Assembly: GCA_013619035.1 (NCBI GenBank)
Contig: JABXKX010000441.1
Span: forward strand, 1-5,549
Source of the DNA: Peptostreptococcaceae bacterium
GTDB lineage: Bacteria; Bacillota_A; Clostridia; Peptostreptococcales; Acidaminobacteraceae
Direction: 5' to 3'
Length of the DNA: 5,549 nucleotides
In this document: one piece after another, positions 1 through 5,513 of the stretch
Layout: each line of letters opens with the position of its first letter
Position numbering within the stretch: position 1 is the stretch's first letter
Position numbers and translations under genes: made by a program
The notes under the pieces: model-generated
Database searches by the model: none
What the model saw: the letters and a program-made list of their open reading frames with translations, nothing else
Told to the model about the DNA's origin: nothing

Positions 1-2
1 GC

Positions 3-116
3 GTATTGATATTAAATGAACCAATCAATCTATCCATTGTATTTTCCATGATGATTATCATTACGGGTGTTATATTGGTACAAAAGTCTAAAATAGATGA
101 TGTGAAGCAGCCTTAG
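3..116 (+). CDS. C-terminal end of a membrane transporter, probably EamA/DMT superfamily (partial, 5' end outside window)
   Basis: An open frame enters from the left edge and reads 37 codons to a TAG at 114-116. The peptide begins VLILNEPINLS, continues with one hydrophobic helix (VFSMMIIITGVILV), and ends in a short charged tail (QKSKIDDVKQP). A conserved 'E-P' just before the final helix, followed by 'GVIL' and a basic end, is typical of the last transmembrane segment of EamA/DMT permeases. No N-terminal part is visible, so the substrate cannot be named. The stop codon lies inside the loop of the terminator that follows. Other small multidrug-type membrane proteins end similarly, so the family call is moderate; that this is a real gene end is well supported by the terminator. 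Confidence 0.6.
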   Translation, partial: VLILNEPINLSIVFSMMIIITGVILVQKSKIDDVKQP

Positions 117-130
117 CGCTGCTTCTTTTT
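104..130 (+). terminator. Intrinsic terminator of the partial transporter gene
   Basis: A perfect 8-bp GC-rich stem, GAAGCAGC (104-111) with GCTGCTTC (118-125), has a 6-base loop and is followed by five T (126-130). The stem overlaps the last codons of the upstream gene, and its stop codon falls in the loop. Confidence 0.88.
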
Positions 131-285
131 ATGTGTTCAGAAGGTGTTATACCAGTGACTTTTTTTAATATTTTGCTAAAGAAGGTAGCTGAACAAAAGT
201 TAAATATAATTGCAATCTTAGCAATACTCATATAGGAGTGATCTAAGAAATTCTTAGAGACTCCTATTTTTGTTTTATTATGTAG
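131..285. other. Intergenic stretch with no supportable gene, probably a deletion scar region
   Basis: This AT-rich stretch sits between two terminator hairpins and the GH65 remnant. A 34-codon ATG frame (131-235) exists but has no ribosome binding site, because it starts straight after the T-run of the preceding terminator. Its peptide is hydrophobic. I see no tRNA, T-box or riboswitch core here. The segment could be leftover sequence from the event that removed most of the neighbouring phosphorylase gene, or it could encode a short transcript ending at the 232-276 hairpin. Confidence 0.4.
232..276 (+). terminator. Strong terminator-like two-part hairpin with T-rich tail
   Basis: The outer arms ATAGGAGT (232-239) and ACTCCTAT (260-267) pair perfectly. 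The inner arms TCTAAGAA (242-249) and TTCTTAGA (251-258) pair as well, leaving a small internal bulge. The tail TTTTGTTTT (268-276) follows on the plus strand; the minus-strand side has no T-run, so it would work only left to right. No intact gene ends just before it. It may terminate a short transcript from 131-231, be the relict terminator of a lost gene, or insulate pgmB from upstream reading. Confidence 0.75.
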
Positions 286-730
286 TCAATAATTGTTCTA
301 ACAAGTTCTTCTTTGAACAACCTGGATAAATACTCTTTGGAATTCTTTGTGATAAAAACCATATCCTCTTGTATATATGGTATGATGGCTTCAAAACTTG
401 GAGAACATAAAAGCTGTAGATTATTTTATTGAAACCATTTTCTTGGATTTAAAAAACACACATAAAAATAAAAAAGATGGTTTTCATATGGCCAATCTAG
501 GCGGATCAATTCTTGTAATCTTAAAAGGATTTGCGGGTTTTAGAATCACTAAAGACGGCGTTAGATTATCGCCATGGATACCTGATGAATGGGAATCCAT
601 TAAGTTTAAGATTAGAATCAAGACTTCTTGGATAGAAGTAAGAATAGCAGATGATTCTTTATCAGTTACCATCTATGATGACTCATACGAGTTAGAGGAT
701 TCTTTAAGAATAAGGAGGCAATATGATTAA
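286..730 (+). pseudogene. Decayed 3' remnant of a GH65 disaccharide phosphorylase gene (maltose/kojibiose/nigerose phosphorylase type)
   Basis: The frame from 398 to 730 encodes the end of the GH65 catalytic barrel (AVDYFIETIFLDL, KDGFHMANLGG, GFAGFRI) and the C-terminal beta domain (LSPWIPDEWESIKFKIRI). Intact family members are several hundred residues longer, and the catalytic glutamate region is missing. The family signal continues upstream in another frame: 364-411 reads SSCIYGMMASKLGEHK, the segment normally preceding 'AxxYF'. The two frames join at the A-run 409-412, consistent with loss of two A. The usual HDS(S/T)LS motif is missing before SSC, suggesting a further small in-frame deletion around 358-363. 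The stretch 286-357 (ending LEFFVIKT) fits weakly. The first in-frame start, TTG at 398, has no good ribosome site. The remnant overlaps pgmB by 8 bases and carries its ribosome site. The family call is firm. Non-function is inferred from truncation plus frameshift; expression of a lone C-terminal domain is the alternative. Confidence 0.82.
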
Positions 731-1379
731 ATTGGCAATATTTGATATGGATGGTGTGTTAACAGAAACCAGTCATTATCATTATCTAGCCTGGAAAGCA
801 CTTTCAGATGACTTGGGTATTGTTATTGATGAAGCCTTCAATGAAGAGTTAAAAGGTGTTTCTAGAAAAGAATCTCTTATAAGAATCTTAAAACACGGCA
901 ATCAACTCAATAAGTATTCAGAAGATGAAATTCATCAGTTGATGACTAAAAAAAATGATCATTACAAGCGATTGATTGAAGCTGTAACACCGGATGATTT
1001 ATTTGAGGGTGTCATAAAGATATTTGAGTTACTGAAGGAAAACAACATCTTTATTGCGGTTGGTAGTGCATCTAGAAATGCACCTTTTCTTATAGAAAGA
1101 TTAGGGATTAAGACATTTATTGATTATGTAGTAGATCCCAGTCAAGTGAGAGGCAAACCTGCTCCAGATATCTTTTTAAATGCAGCAGACTTTTTTAATC
1201 TTTCTTTTGAAGACTGTATGGGTATTGAAGATGCCAAAGCAGGCATAGAGGCCATTAAATCAGCGGGTATGCTGGCAATTGGTATTGGTGATGCTGAAGT
1301 CTTAAAAGATGCGGATTATATTTATAACAGTACAAAAGACAGTTACTCATATTTTGAAACATTGACCCTAGTCCGCTAG
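723..1379 (+). CDS. pgmB: Beta-phosphoglucomutase (HAD superfamily)
   Basis: This cytosolic enzyme interconverts beta-glucose-1-phosphate and glucose-6-phosphate, feeding sugar released by disaccharide phosphorylases into glycolysis. The 218-residue length is normal for the family. HAD motif I is FDMDGVLTET (nucleophile D8, acid/base D10), with H20 in the family position. The cap carries LKGVSRKESL (R48). Motif II is VGSASRN (S115), the motif III lysine is in RGKPAPDIF (K145), and motif IV is GIEDAKAGIEAI (E169, D170). All catalytic residues expected from Lactococcus beta-PGM are present, so it looks functional. ATG 723 is set by AAGGAGG (712-718), which lies inside the GH65 remnant; the 8-base overlap preserves the ancestral phosphorylase-pgmB operon. 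With the partner broken and a terminator-like hairpin at 232-276, any promoter must lie between about 277 and 720; I see no convincing one. Other sugar-phosphate HAD phosphatases are less likely given the full beta-PGM signature. Confidence 0.93.
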   Translation: MIKLAIFDMDGVLTETSHYHYLAWKALSDDLGIVIDEAFNEELKGVSRKESLIRILKHGNQLNKYSEDEIHQLMTKKNDHYKRLIEAVTPDDLFEGVIKIFELLKENNIFIAVGSASRNAPFLIERLGIKTFIDYVVDPSQVRGKPAPDIFLNAADFFNLSFEDCMGIEDAKAGIEAIKSAGMLAIGIGDAEVLKDADYIYNSTKDSYSYFETLTLVR

Positions 1380-1386
1380 GGTTTTT
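1365..1386 (+). terminator. Intrinsic terminator of pgmB
   Basis: A 7-bp stem, ACCCTAG (1365-1371) with CTAGGGT (1376-1382), has a 4-base TCCG loop and a T-run through 1386. The pgmB stop TAG (1377-1379) lies in the right arm. Confidence 0.85.
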
Positions 1387-1406
1387 ATGTACCCTCCGAA
1401 AACTGC

Positions 1407-1434
1407 TTGTTTTTAATGGTGTATGTTATATCAT
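1407..1434 (+). promoter_or_regulatory. Candidate promoter for the alkylation-repair operon
   Basis: The gap between the pgmB terminator and the Ada-AlkA gene must hold the operon promoter. The best pair I see is TTGTTT (1407-1412) and TATCAT (1429-1434) with a 16-base spacer. The -10 matches the sigma-A consensus at 5 of 6 positions; the -35 is weak. A weak -35 would suit a promoter activated by the AraC-type domain encoded downstream, but this is inference. Confidence 0.3.
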
Positions 1435-1471
1435 AGAATAAAGGATGGTAATTATGAATAGTTATAACATA
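1422..1471. repeat. 9-bp inverted repeat flanking the ribosome site and start codon of the Ada-AlkA gene
   Basis: TATGTTATA (1422-1430) is the exact reverse complement of TATAACATA (1463-1471), 32 bases apart. The right copy also contains the 8-bp palindrome GTTATAAC (1461-1468). The left copy overlaps the candidate -10 region and the right copy lies in codons 4-6. It could be a pair of operator half-sites for self-regulation or a weak mRNA hairpin around the start. It is very AT-rich, so chance is possible. Confidence 0.3.
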
Positions 1472-2869
1472 GCTAGAATCACAAAAGATAAGAATTTTGA
1501 TGGACAATTCTATTTCGCTGTTAAGACAACTGGTATATTTTGTAGACCGTCTTGTCCTTGTCCTATTGCAAAAGAAGAAAATGTTGTCTATTTTAAAACA
1601 ACAAACGAGGCAATTGAACAAGGTTTTAGACCGTGTAAAAGATGTCAGCCAGAGGTTTTTATGGAACATTATCAAAAAAATATAGACGGTGCACTGTTAG
1701 TAAAAAAAGCGTTAAAATTGATACAAGAAGGCTATATGTTGGAACATAACTTAAATGAACTAGCAGAGAGTTTACATGTTTCATTAAGACATCTAAGAAG
1801 TTTATTTGTAGAGACCATAGGTACAACACCTATTAAAGTATCGATGTTACAACGTGCTTTATATAGTCAAAGCCTCATTCTAAATAGTGACTTAAAGTTA
1901 ACTCAGATTGCTTTGGAATCTGGTTTTGGTACTACAAGACAATTTAATGATGTGTTTAAAAAAACATTTAAAGTGACACCGTCAGACTATAAAAAAGAAC
2001 CAGAAAGATATGAATTAGGCCATATCATTTTAGAATTACCGTATGATAAAACCTTTGAGTTTTCGAAAGTATTGGAATTTTTACCACATAGAATTACCCG
2101 AGGTGTAGAAGTCATAGAGGAAAATTGTTATAAGCGGACCTTTAGATTGTATAATCATTACGGTTATCTATCGGTTTCTGATACATCAAATGTTTTAACG
2201 ATTGATGTTTATACAAAAACAATCGAAGTCCTTTATGACCTGTATCAAAAGATGATTGGTTTATTTGATTTAAAGACAGATTTCGGACCCATTTTAAAAC
2301 GATTTGAAAGTGATGAAATTCTTTCTAAAGGGATACACAATCATCAGATCCCACGATTACCAGTTGCCTTTAATCCATTTGAGTTGACGATTCGTGCCAT
2401 AATCAATCAACAAATATCCATTAAAGCAACGTCAACGTTTATGGAGAGGCTTGTTAAAAAATCAAATCTTTTAACGAATGATTCTTTTCCAAATGGTTTA
2501 GATTATTTCTTTCCAACACCAGATGAATTGGAGAGCACACCGATAGATGAAATTGGTTTAACAAAGACAAGGCAACAAACCGTAAAAAATGTCGTATCCG
2601 CTTTAATCTCTGAAGAGGTTTCCTTATCCGTTTTTCAAAGTTTTGATGAGTTTAGAAATAGTTTTATTAAAGTCAAAGGTATTGGGGATTGGACAATCAA
2701 TTATGTGGCACTTAGAGGTCTTGGTATGGTGGATAGTTTTCCAGCAAAAGATTTAGGTGTTATAAAAGCACTAAAAACTAAAAAAGAAAAAGAACTGAAT
2801 CAAATAGCAGAAAAATGGCGACCATATAGAGGGTACGCTACGCTCTGCTTATGGCATATTAAGGAGTAA
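1454..2869 (+). CDS. alkA: Ada-AlkA fusion: methyl-phosphotriester sensor, AraC-type regulator and DNA-3-methyladenine glycosylase II
   Basis: This three-part alkylation-damage protein has 471 residues. Residues ~1-72 form the Ada zinc domain: TTGIFCRPSC and GFRPCKRCQPE supply C30, C34, C61 and C64; by analogy with E. coli Ada, C30 takes the methyl group from DNA phosphotriesters. Residues ~83-181 are an AraC-type double HTH ending GFGTTRQFNDVFKKTF (from 157) and VTPSDYKK. Residues ~187-300 match the AlkA N-terminal domain (LPYDKTFEF, RGVEVIEENCYKRTF). From ~303 comes the HhH-GPD glycosylase fold, with hairpin VKGIGDWT (407-414), DSFPAKDLG carrying the probable catalytic D433, and an AlkA-like end, KWRPYRGYATLCLWHIKE. 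It should excise N3/N7-alkylated bases and may activate its own operon once methylated. The same fusion architecture is known in actinobacteria such as Mycobacterium. I chose ATG 1454, because ATG 1445 sits inside the AAGGATGG ribosome site (1441-1448). An extra C36 lies near the metal ligands. The ogt gene follows three bases after the stop. Confidence 0.92.
   Translation: MNSYNIARITKDKNFDGQFYFAVKTTGIFCRPSCPCPIAKEENVVYFKTTNEAIEQGFRPCKRCQPEVFMEHYQKNIDGALLVKKALKLIQEGYMLEHNLNELAESLHVSLRHLRSLFVETIGTTPIKVSMLQRALYSQSLILNSDLKLTQIALESGFGTTRQFNDVFKKTFKVTPSDYKKEPERYELGHIILELPYDKTFEFSKVLEFLPHRITRGVEVIEENCYKRTFRLYNHYGYLSVSDTSNVLTIDVYTKTIEVLYDLYQKMIGLFDLKTDFGPILKRFESDEILSKGIHNHQIPRLPVAFNPFELTIRAIINQQISIKATSTFMERLVKKSNLLTNDSFPNGLDYFFPTPDELESTPIDEIGLTKTRQQTVKNVVSALISEEVSLSVFQSFDEFRNSFIKVKGIGDWTINYVALRGLGMVDSFPAKDLGVIKALKTKKEKELNQIAEKWRPYRGYATLCLWHIKE
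2861..2866 (+). promoter_or_regulatory. Ribosome binding site of ogt, inside the end of the Ada-AlkA gene
   Basis: AAGGAG forms the last two sense codons of the Ada-AlkA gene. It is 6 bases from ATG 2873 but only 3 from GTG 2870, which decides the ogt start. The arrangement suggests translational coupling of the two repair genes. Confidence 0.75.
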
Positions 2870-2872
2870 GTG

Positions 2873-3355
2873 ATGTATTATACTAAATTTGACTGTAAGA
2901 TCTGTCAGGTAACTGTTATAGGTGATGAAGCAGGTATTACAAGAATTCACTTAGATGCAGAAGGCAGTAACAAAGAATTCCAGGTTAATGAGTTCATCAG
3001 AAATGATGATCTTTTTAAAGAAGCTAAAACCCAGCTAGAAGCTTATTTTAATGGTACGTTAAAAGAGTTCCATTTAAAATTGAATCCCAAGGGGACGGAT
3101 TTTCAAAAAAAAGTATGGCAAGCTTTGGAAACTATTCCTTATGGAGAAACTAGAAGTTATAAAGATATTGCTCTTATGATTGGCAATGATAAAGCTTCAA
3201 GAGCAGTTGGTATGGCAAATGGGAAAAATCCAATTCCAATTGTGATCCCATGTCACAGAGTGATTGGTGCAAATGGTAAATTAACAGGCTTTGCTTTTGG
3301 TATAAATCTGAAACAAAAAATGATAGAATTGGAGGATGATGATGGAAAAAGTTAA
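2873..3355 (+). CDS. ogt: Methylated-DNA--protein-cysteine methyltransferase (O6-alkylguanine-DNA alkyltransferase)
   Basis: This protein of 160 residues reverses O6-methylguanine (and O4-methylthymine) damage in a suicidal transfer to its own cysteine. The C-terminal DNA-binding domain begins near GTDFQKKVWQAL (74-85). It contains IPYGETRSYKDIA, then SRAVGMANGKNP with the arginine-finger equivalent R110, then the active-site motif IPCHRVIG with acceptor C127, and TGFAFGINLKQKMIELE near the end. The N-terminal ~70 residues form the usual poorly conserved domain. It is a typical stand-alone Ogt length with no missing key residue. In E. coli Ada this activity is fused to the zinc sensor; here the sensor is fused to AlkA and Ogt is separate, so the two genes together supply the complete set. 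Start ATG 2873 is preferred over GTG 2870 by ribosome-site spacing. The last 14 bases overlap the next gene, implying one transcript. Confidence 0.93.
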   Translation: MYYTKFDCKICQVTVIGDEAGITRIHLDAEGSNKEFQVNEFIRNDDLFKEAKTQLEAYFNGTLKEFHLKLNPKGTDFQKKVWQALETIPYGETRSYKDIALMIGNDKASRAVGMANGKNPIPIVIPCHRVIGANGKLTGFAFGINLKQKMIELEDDDGKS

Positions 3356-3689
3356 AGATCTTATTAAATTGGATATTCTTGATCAAGTCGATATTCGAGT
3401 GGGTCTTATTGAACAAGCTGAAGATATAGCAAGCTCTGATAAGATGATCAAATTGACCGTTGATTTTGGCTCATTTAAAAGAACCATTTTGGTAGGTATG
3501 AAAAAAGAACGTGATGATTTTACTGAAGTTATCGGTCAACAGGCTTTGTTTGTGGTGAATTTGGCACCTAAGAAGATGTTTGGTGAGATCTCAGAAGGCA
3601 TGTTATTTGATATTGGTTTTTCTGATGGTATTACACCTGTATTAGCTGTGCCTGAAAAACCCGTACCTAATGGGACTCGAGCAGAGTAA
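3342..3689 (+). CDS. Small tRNA-binding-domain protein (CsaA / MetRS C-terminal-like)
   Basis: This single-domain protein of 115 residues has the OB-fold tRNA-binding domain found in CsaA, in YtpR and at the C-terminus of methionyl-tRNA synthetase. Family landmarks in order are VDIRVGLIEQAE (16-27), SDKMIKLTVDFG, a central ILVGMKK, LFVVNLAPKKMFGEISEGML, and a C-terminal end of the CsaA type, PEKPVPNGTRAE. The middle resembles the MetRS C-terminal domain and the end resembles CsaA, so I do not assign a symbol. It probably binds the elbow of tRNA-like structures; CsaA is described as a chaperone linked to protein export, but nothing here shows that role. GGAGG (3331-3335) abuts ATG 3336 and is 6 bases from ATG 3342, so I chose 3342. 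It overlaps ogt by 14 bases, and a function linked to alkylation repair is not known to me. The operon position may reflect co-expression only. Confidence 0.85.
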   Translation: MEKVKDLIKLDILDQVDIRVGLIEQAEDIASSDKMIKLTVDFGSFKRTILVGMKKERDDFTEVIGQQALFVVNLAPKKMFGEISEGMLFDIGFSDGITPVLAVPEKPVPNGTRAE

Positions 3690-3737
3690 TTGACTTAGTT
3701 TTGACCCGTAAAAACTATCATGGAATAGGGTGATTAA

Positions 3738-4301
3738 ATGATAAAACATATAAGAAAAGAAACATTAACAACAAAAGCTTGGTCTGGCGGTACAACAACC
3801 GAATTGTATCTGTATCCTGAAAAGGGTGATTACAAATCTCTTGATTTTGGTTATAGATTGAGTACCGCGAGTGTGGATGTTGAGGCATCTAATTTCACAT
3901 CATTACCGGGTATCAATCGATTGATTATGAGTTTAACCGCTCCATTGGAATTAATTCATACGGATCATCACTCAGTCACACTACAACCTTTTGAAGTAGA
4001 TGCTTTTAAAGGATCATGGCGTACACTGAGTAAAGGTAAGGTTGTGGATTTTAATTTGATGTATACAGATGACTATAAGGCTTCAATGGCTGTTAAAGAC
4101 CTATCAAAAGATGTATTAGAAGTATTTATTAACGATACTTTAGCACTATATGCTTTTGATCAATCTGTAACAATAAGGTGTGAATCTAAGACTTATGATT
4201 TGGATAAAGGTGAGATGTTAATCATCAGTCAAATGGATTCTGTAACCATTCAGTCTAAAGTAAATAATAAAATAGTGATATGCGATATCGAAAAAAAATA
4301 A
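3738..4301 (+). CDS. HutD/Ves-family cupin protein
   Basis: This protein of 187 residues, close to family length, matches the HutD/Ves (DUF886) family. It has the N-terminal signature KAWSGGTTTELYLYP (13-27), YRLSTASVDV (39-48), FTSLPGINRLIMSL (53-66) and FEVDAFKGSWRT in the middle. The beta-rich, turn-rich sequence fits a cupin-type fold. HutD proteins occur in some histidine-utilisation operons and Ves in enteric bacteria is stress-linked; the biochemical role is not settled and no hut gene is visible here. The start ATG 3738 follows AGGGTGA (3727-3733). The 48-base gap after the tRNA-binding gene has TTGACT (3690) and TTGACC (3701) but no well-spaced -10, so it may be the fourth gene of the operon or have a weak promoter of its own. 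Its TAA stop lies inside the following terminator stem. There is no signal peptide or membrane segment. Confidence 0.85.
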   Translation: MIKHIRKETLTTKAWSGGTTTELYLYPEKGDYKSLDFGYRLSTASVDVEASNFTSLPGINRLIMSLTAPLELIHTDHHSVTLQPFEVDAFKGSWRTLSKGKVVDFNLMYTDDYKASMAVKDLSKDVLEVFINDTLALYAFDQSVTIRCESKTYDLDKGEMLIISQMDSVTIQSKVNNKIVICDIEKK

Positions 4302-4327
4302 GGTATGATTAATCATACCTTATTTTT
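4294..4327. terminator. Bidirectional intrinsic terminator between convergent genes
   Basis: This is a perfect 17-bp inverted repeat centred between 4310 and 4311, with core AAGGTATGATT and AATCATACCTT and A/T runs on its outer sides. Read rightwards it ends the HutD gene with a T-run (4323-4327); read leftwards it ends the symporter gene, whose stop lies 7 bases away, with the complementary T-run (from the A-run 4291-4298). The HutD stop (4299-4301) is in the stem. The uninterrupted stem would need a few bases opened to form a loop. Confidence 0.9.
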
Positions 4328-4334
4328 ATTAGAA

Positions 4335-5513
4335 TCATTTTCTATAACGTCTGCCTTTGTAAATTGTATCAATAATGATTGCAATAGCACCATCACCAGT
4401 TACATTTGTAGCGGTTCCAAAACTATCTTGAGCAAAGTGTAATGCAATCATAAGTGATTGTTGAGCCACTGTAAAACCTAACATTGAATCTAGTAGACCG
4501 AGTGCTGCCATCACACCACCACCTGGTATACCTGGCGCTGCCACCATAGTGATACCTAACATAAAAATAAATGGTGCCATCATAGTAAGTGTAGGAGTAA
4601 TACCAGCTAGAAGCATAACACCCATAGAAGCAAGTACTAATGTAATGGTATCACCCGCAAGGTGAATTGTTGCACCTAATGGAATAACCAAATCAACAAT
4701 ATCTTCTGAAACATCATTTTTCTTTGCTGCATCAAGCGTCACTGCAATTGTTGCTGCACTAGATTGAGTACCGAGTGCTGTAAAGTATGCTGGCAACATA
4801 TTTTTAATGGCTTGAACAGGTTTCTTACCACTAACTGCCCATGCGATGAGGTATTGAACGATAATATAAGCCAACTGAAGCCCAAGTATCATTACAAATA
4901 CCGATGAGAAAGCTTTCATAGTATTAAATATTTCTCCTGTTGCTGAAATCTTAGCAAAGATACCTGCAATGTGAATAGGAATTAGTGGAATCAGTACTTT
5001 GTGTACAACCAATTCCATGATATGTTTGAAATCAAGAATTACATCAAATAACTTCCTGCTCTTAATAGAAGCCATTCCAATACCAATCAAAAAAGCGAGT
5101 ACTAAAGCTGTCATAACACCCATAACAGCACCCATATCTAAACTGAAGAAACCACTGACATTCACTTCTGAACCTGCTGTAGAAGCTCCAGCCTTAATCA
5201 CATTTGGTAAAATGGCAGCACCTACAAAATATGCTGCAAATCCTGCTACAATTGCTGAACAGTATGCGATCCCAGCTGTTACGGCTAACATCTTGCCTGC
5301 ATCTCTTCCTAAATCAGCGATACCTGGTGCTACAAAAGCGATGATGATAAGTGGAATAACAAACTTAAGAAAACTGCCGAATATACCACTAAATGTACTC
5401 ATCAGTCTTACAACAACAAACTGATTCATAGATGCTGAAATTAATCCAATAATAATACCGAGTAGGATACCTAATATGAGTTTAGGCAATAATCCTAATT
5501 TTTTCTTTTCCAT
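4335..5513 (-). CDS. SDF-family (DAACS) cation-coupled amino acid symporter, SstT-like binding site
   Basis: This inner-membrane secondary transporter of 392 residues is near the usual length for the sodium:dicarboxylate symporter fold. It starts MEKKKLGLLPKLILGILLG, with a basic end before the first helix. Hairpin 1 carries the serine motif TQSSAATIAV (S251, S252). The TM7 motif reads GATIHLAGDTIT (H284, A286, D288) where glutamate transporters have NMDGT. Hairpin 2 has PGIPGGG. TM8 reads QDSFGTATNVTGD (D363, T367, N370, D374), with glycine (366) where acidic-substrate transporters have the arginine that holds the side-chain carboxylate. The pattern 'GATIxxAG' plus 'QDSxxTAxN' resembles E. 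coli SstT, so a neutral amino acid such as serine or threonine is the better guess; acidic substrates seem unlikely. Start ATG 5513 follows AAGGAGG (5518-5524, complement) at 4 bases. Its promoter is mostly beyond the right edge. TGA is the stop. Confidence 0.9.
   Translation of the reverse strand: MEKKKLGLLPKLILGILLGIIIGLISASMNQFVVVRLMSTFSGIFGSFLKFVIPLIIIAFVAPGIADLGRDAGKMLAVTAGIAYCSAIVAGFAAYFVGAAILPNVIKAGASTAGSEVNVSGFFSLDMGAVMGVMTALVLAFLIGIGMASIKSRKLFDVILDFKHIMELVVHKVLIPLIPIHIAGIFAKISATGEIFNTMKAFSSVFVMILGLQLAYIIVQYLIAWAVSGKKPVQAIKNMLPAYFTALGTQSSAATIAVTLDAAKKNDVSEDIVDLVIPLGATIHLAGDTITLVLASMGVMLLAGITPTLTMMAPFIFMLGITMVAAPGIPGGGVMAALGLLDSMLGFTVAQQSLMIALHFAQDSFGTATNVTGDGAIAIIIDTIYKGRRYRK

Noticed and set aside
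131..235. A 34-codon hydrophobic ATG frame with a faint EamA-like look (GVIP followed by a basic KK and a hydrophobic run).
   Set aside because: It starts immediately after a terminator T-run with no ribosome site, is very short, and the resemblance is too weak to separate from AT-rich hydrophobic noise.
409..412. Programmed frameshifting at the A-run joining the two GH65 frames.
   Set aside because: The run is only four A, there is no stimulatory structure I can see, most of the gene is missing anyway, and the HDS motif also appears lost; decay is the simpler explanation.
398..730. The 110-residue frame as an independent complete gene starting at TTG 398.
   Set aside because: The start has no ribosome site, the sequence is the tail of a much longer GH65 enzyme, and matching sequence continues upstream in another frame.
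1385..1675. A 96-codon minus-strand frame across the pgmB to Ada-AlkA gap.
   Set aside because: It lies opposite the well-supported Ada zinc domain and has no recognisable motif.
3696..3717. A 7-bp inverted repeat, TAGTTTT and AAAACTA, before the HutD gene.
   Set aside because: The stem has a single GC pair, lacks a T-run on either strand, and is of a size expected by chance in AT-rich DNA.
3690..3721. A possible HutD promoter using TTGACT or TTGACC with TATCAT.
   Set aside because: Spacers are 20 and 9 bases, both outside the workable range for sigma-A promoters.
4999..5424. A 141-codon plus-strand frame opposite the symporter.
   Set aside because: It is the antisense shadow of the minus-strand transporter, which has clear family motifs and a ribosome site; its own peptide is low-complexity and has no supporting start signal.
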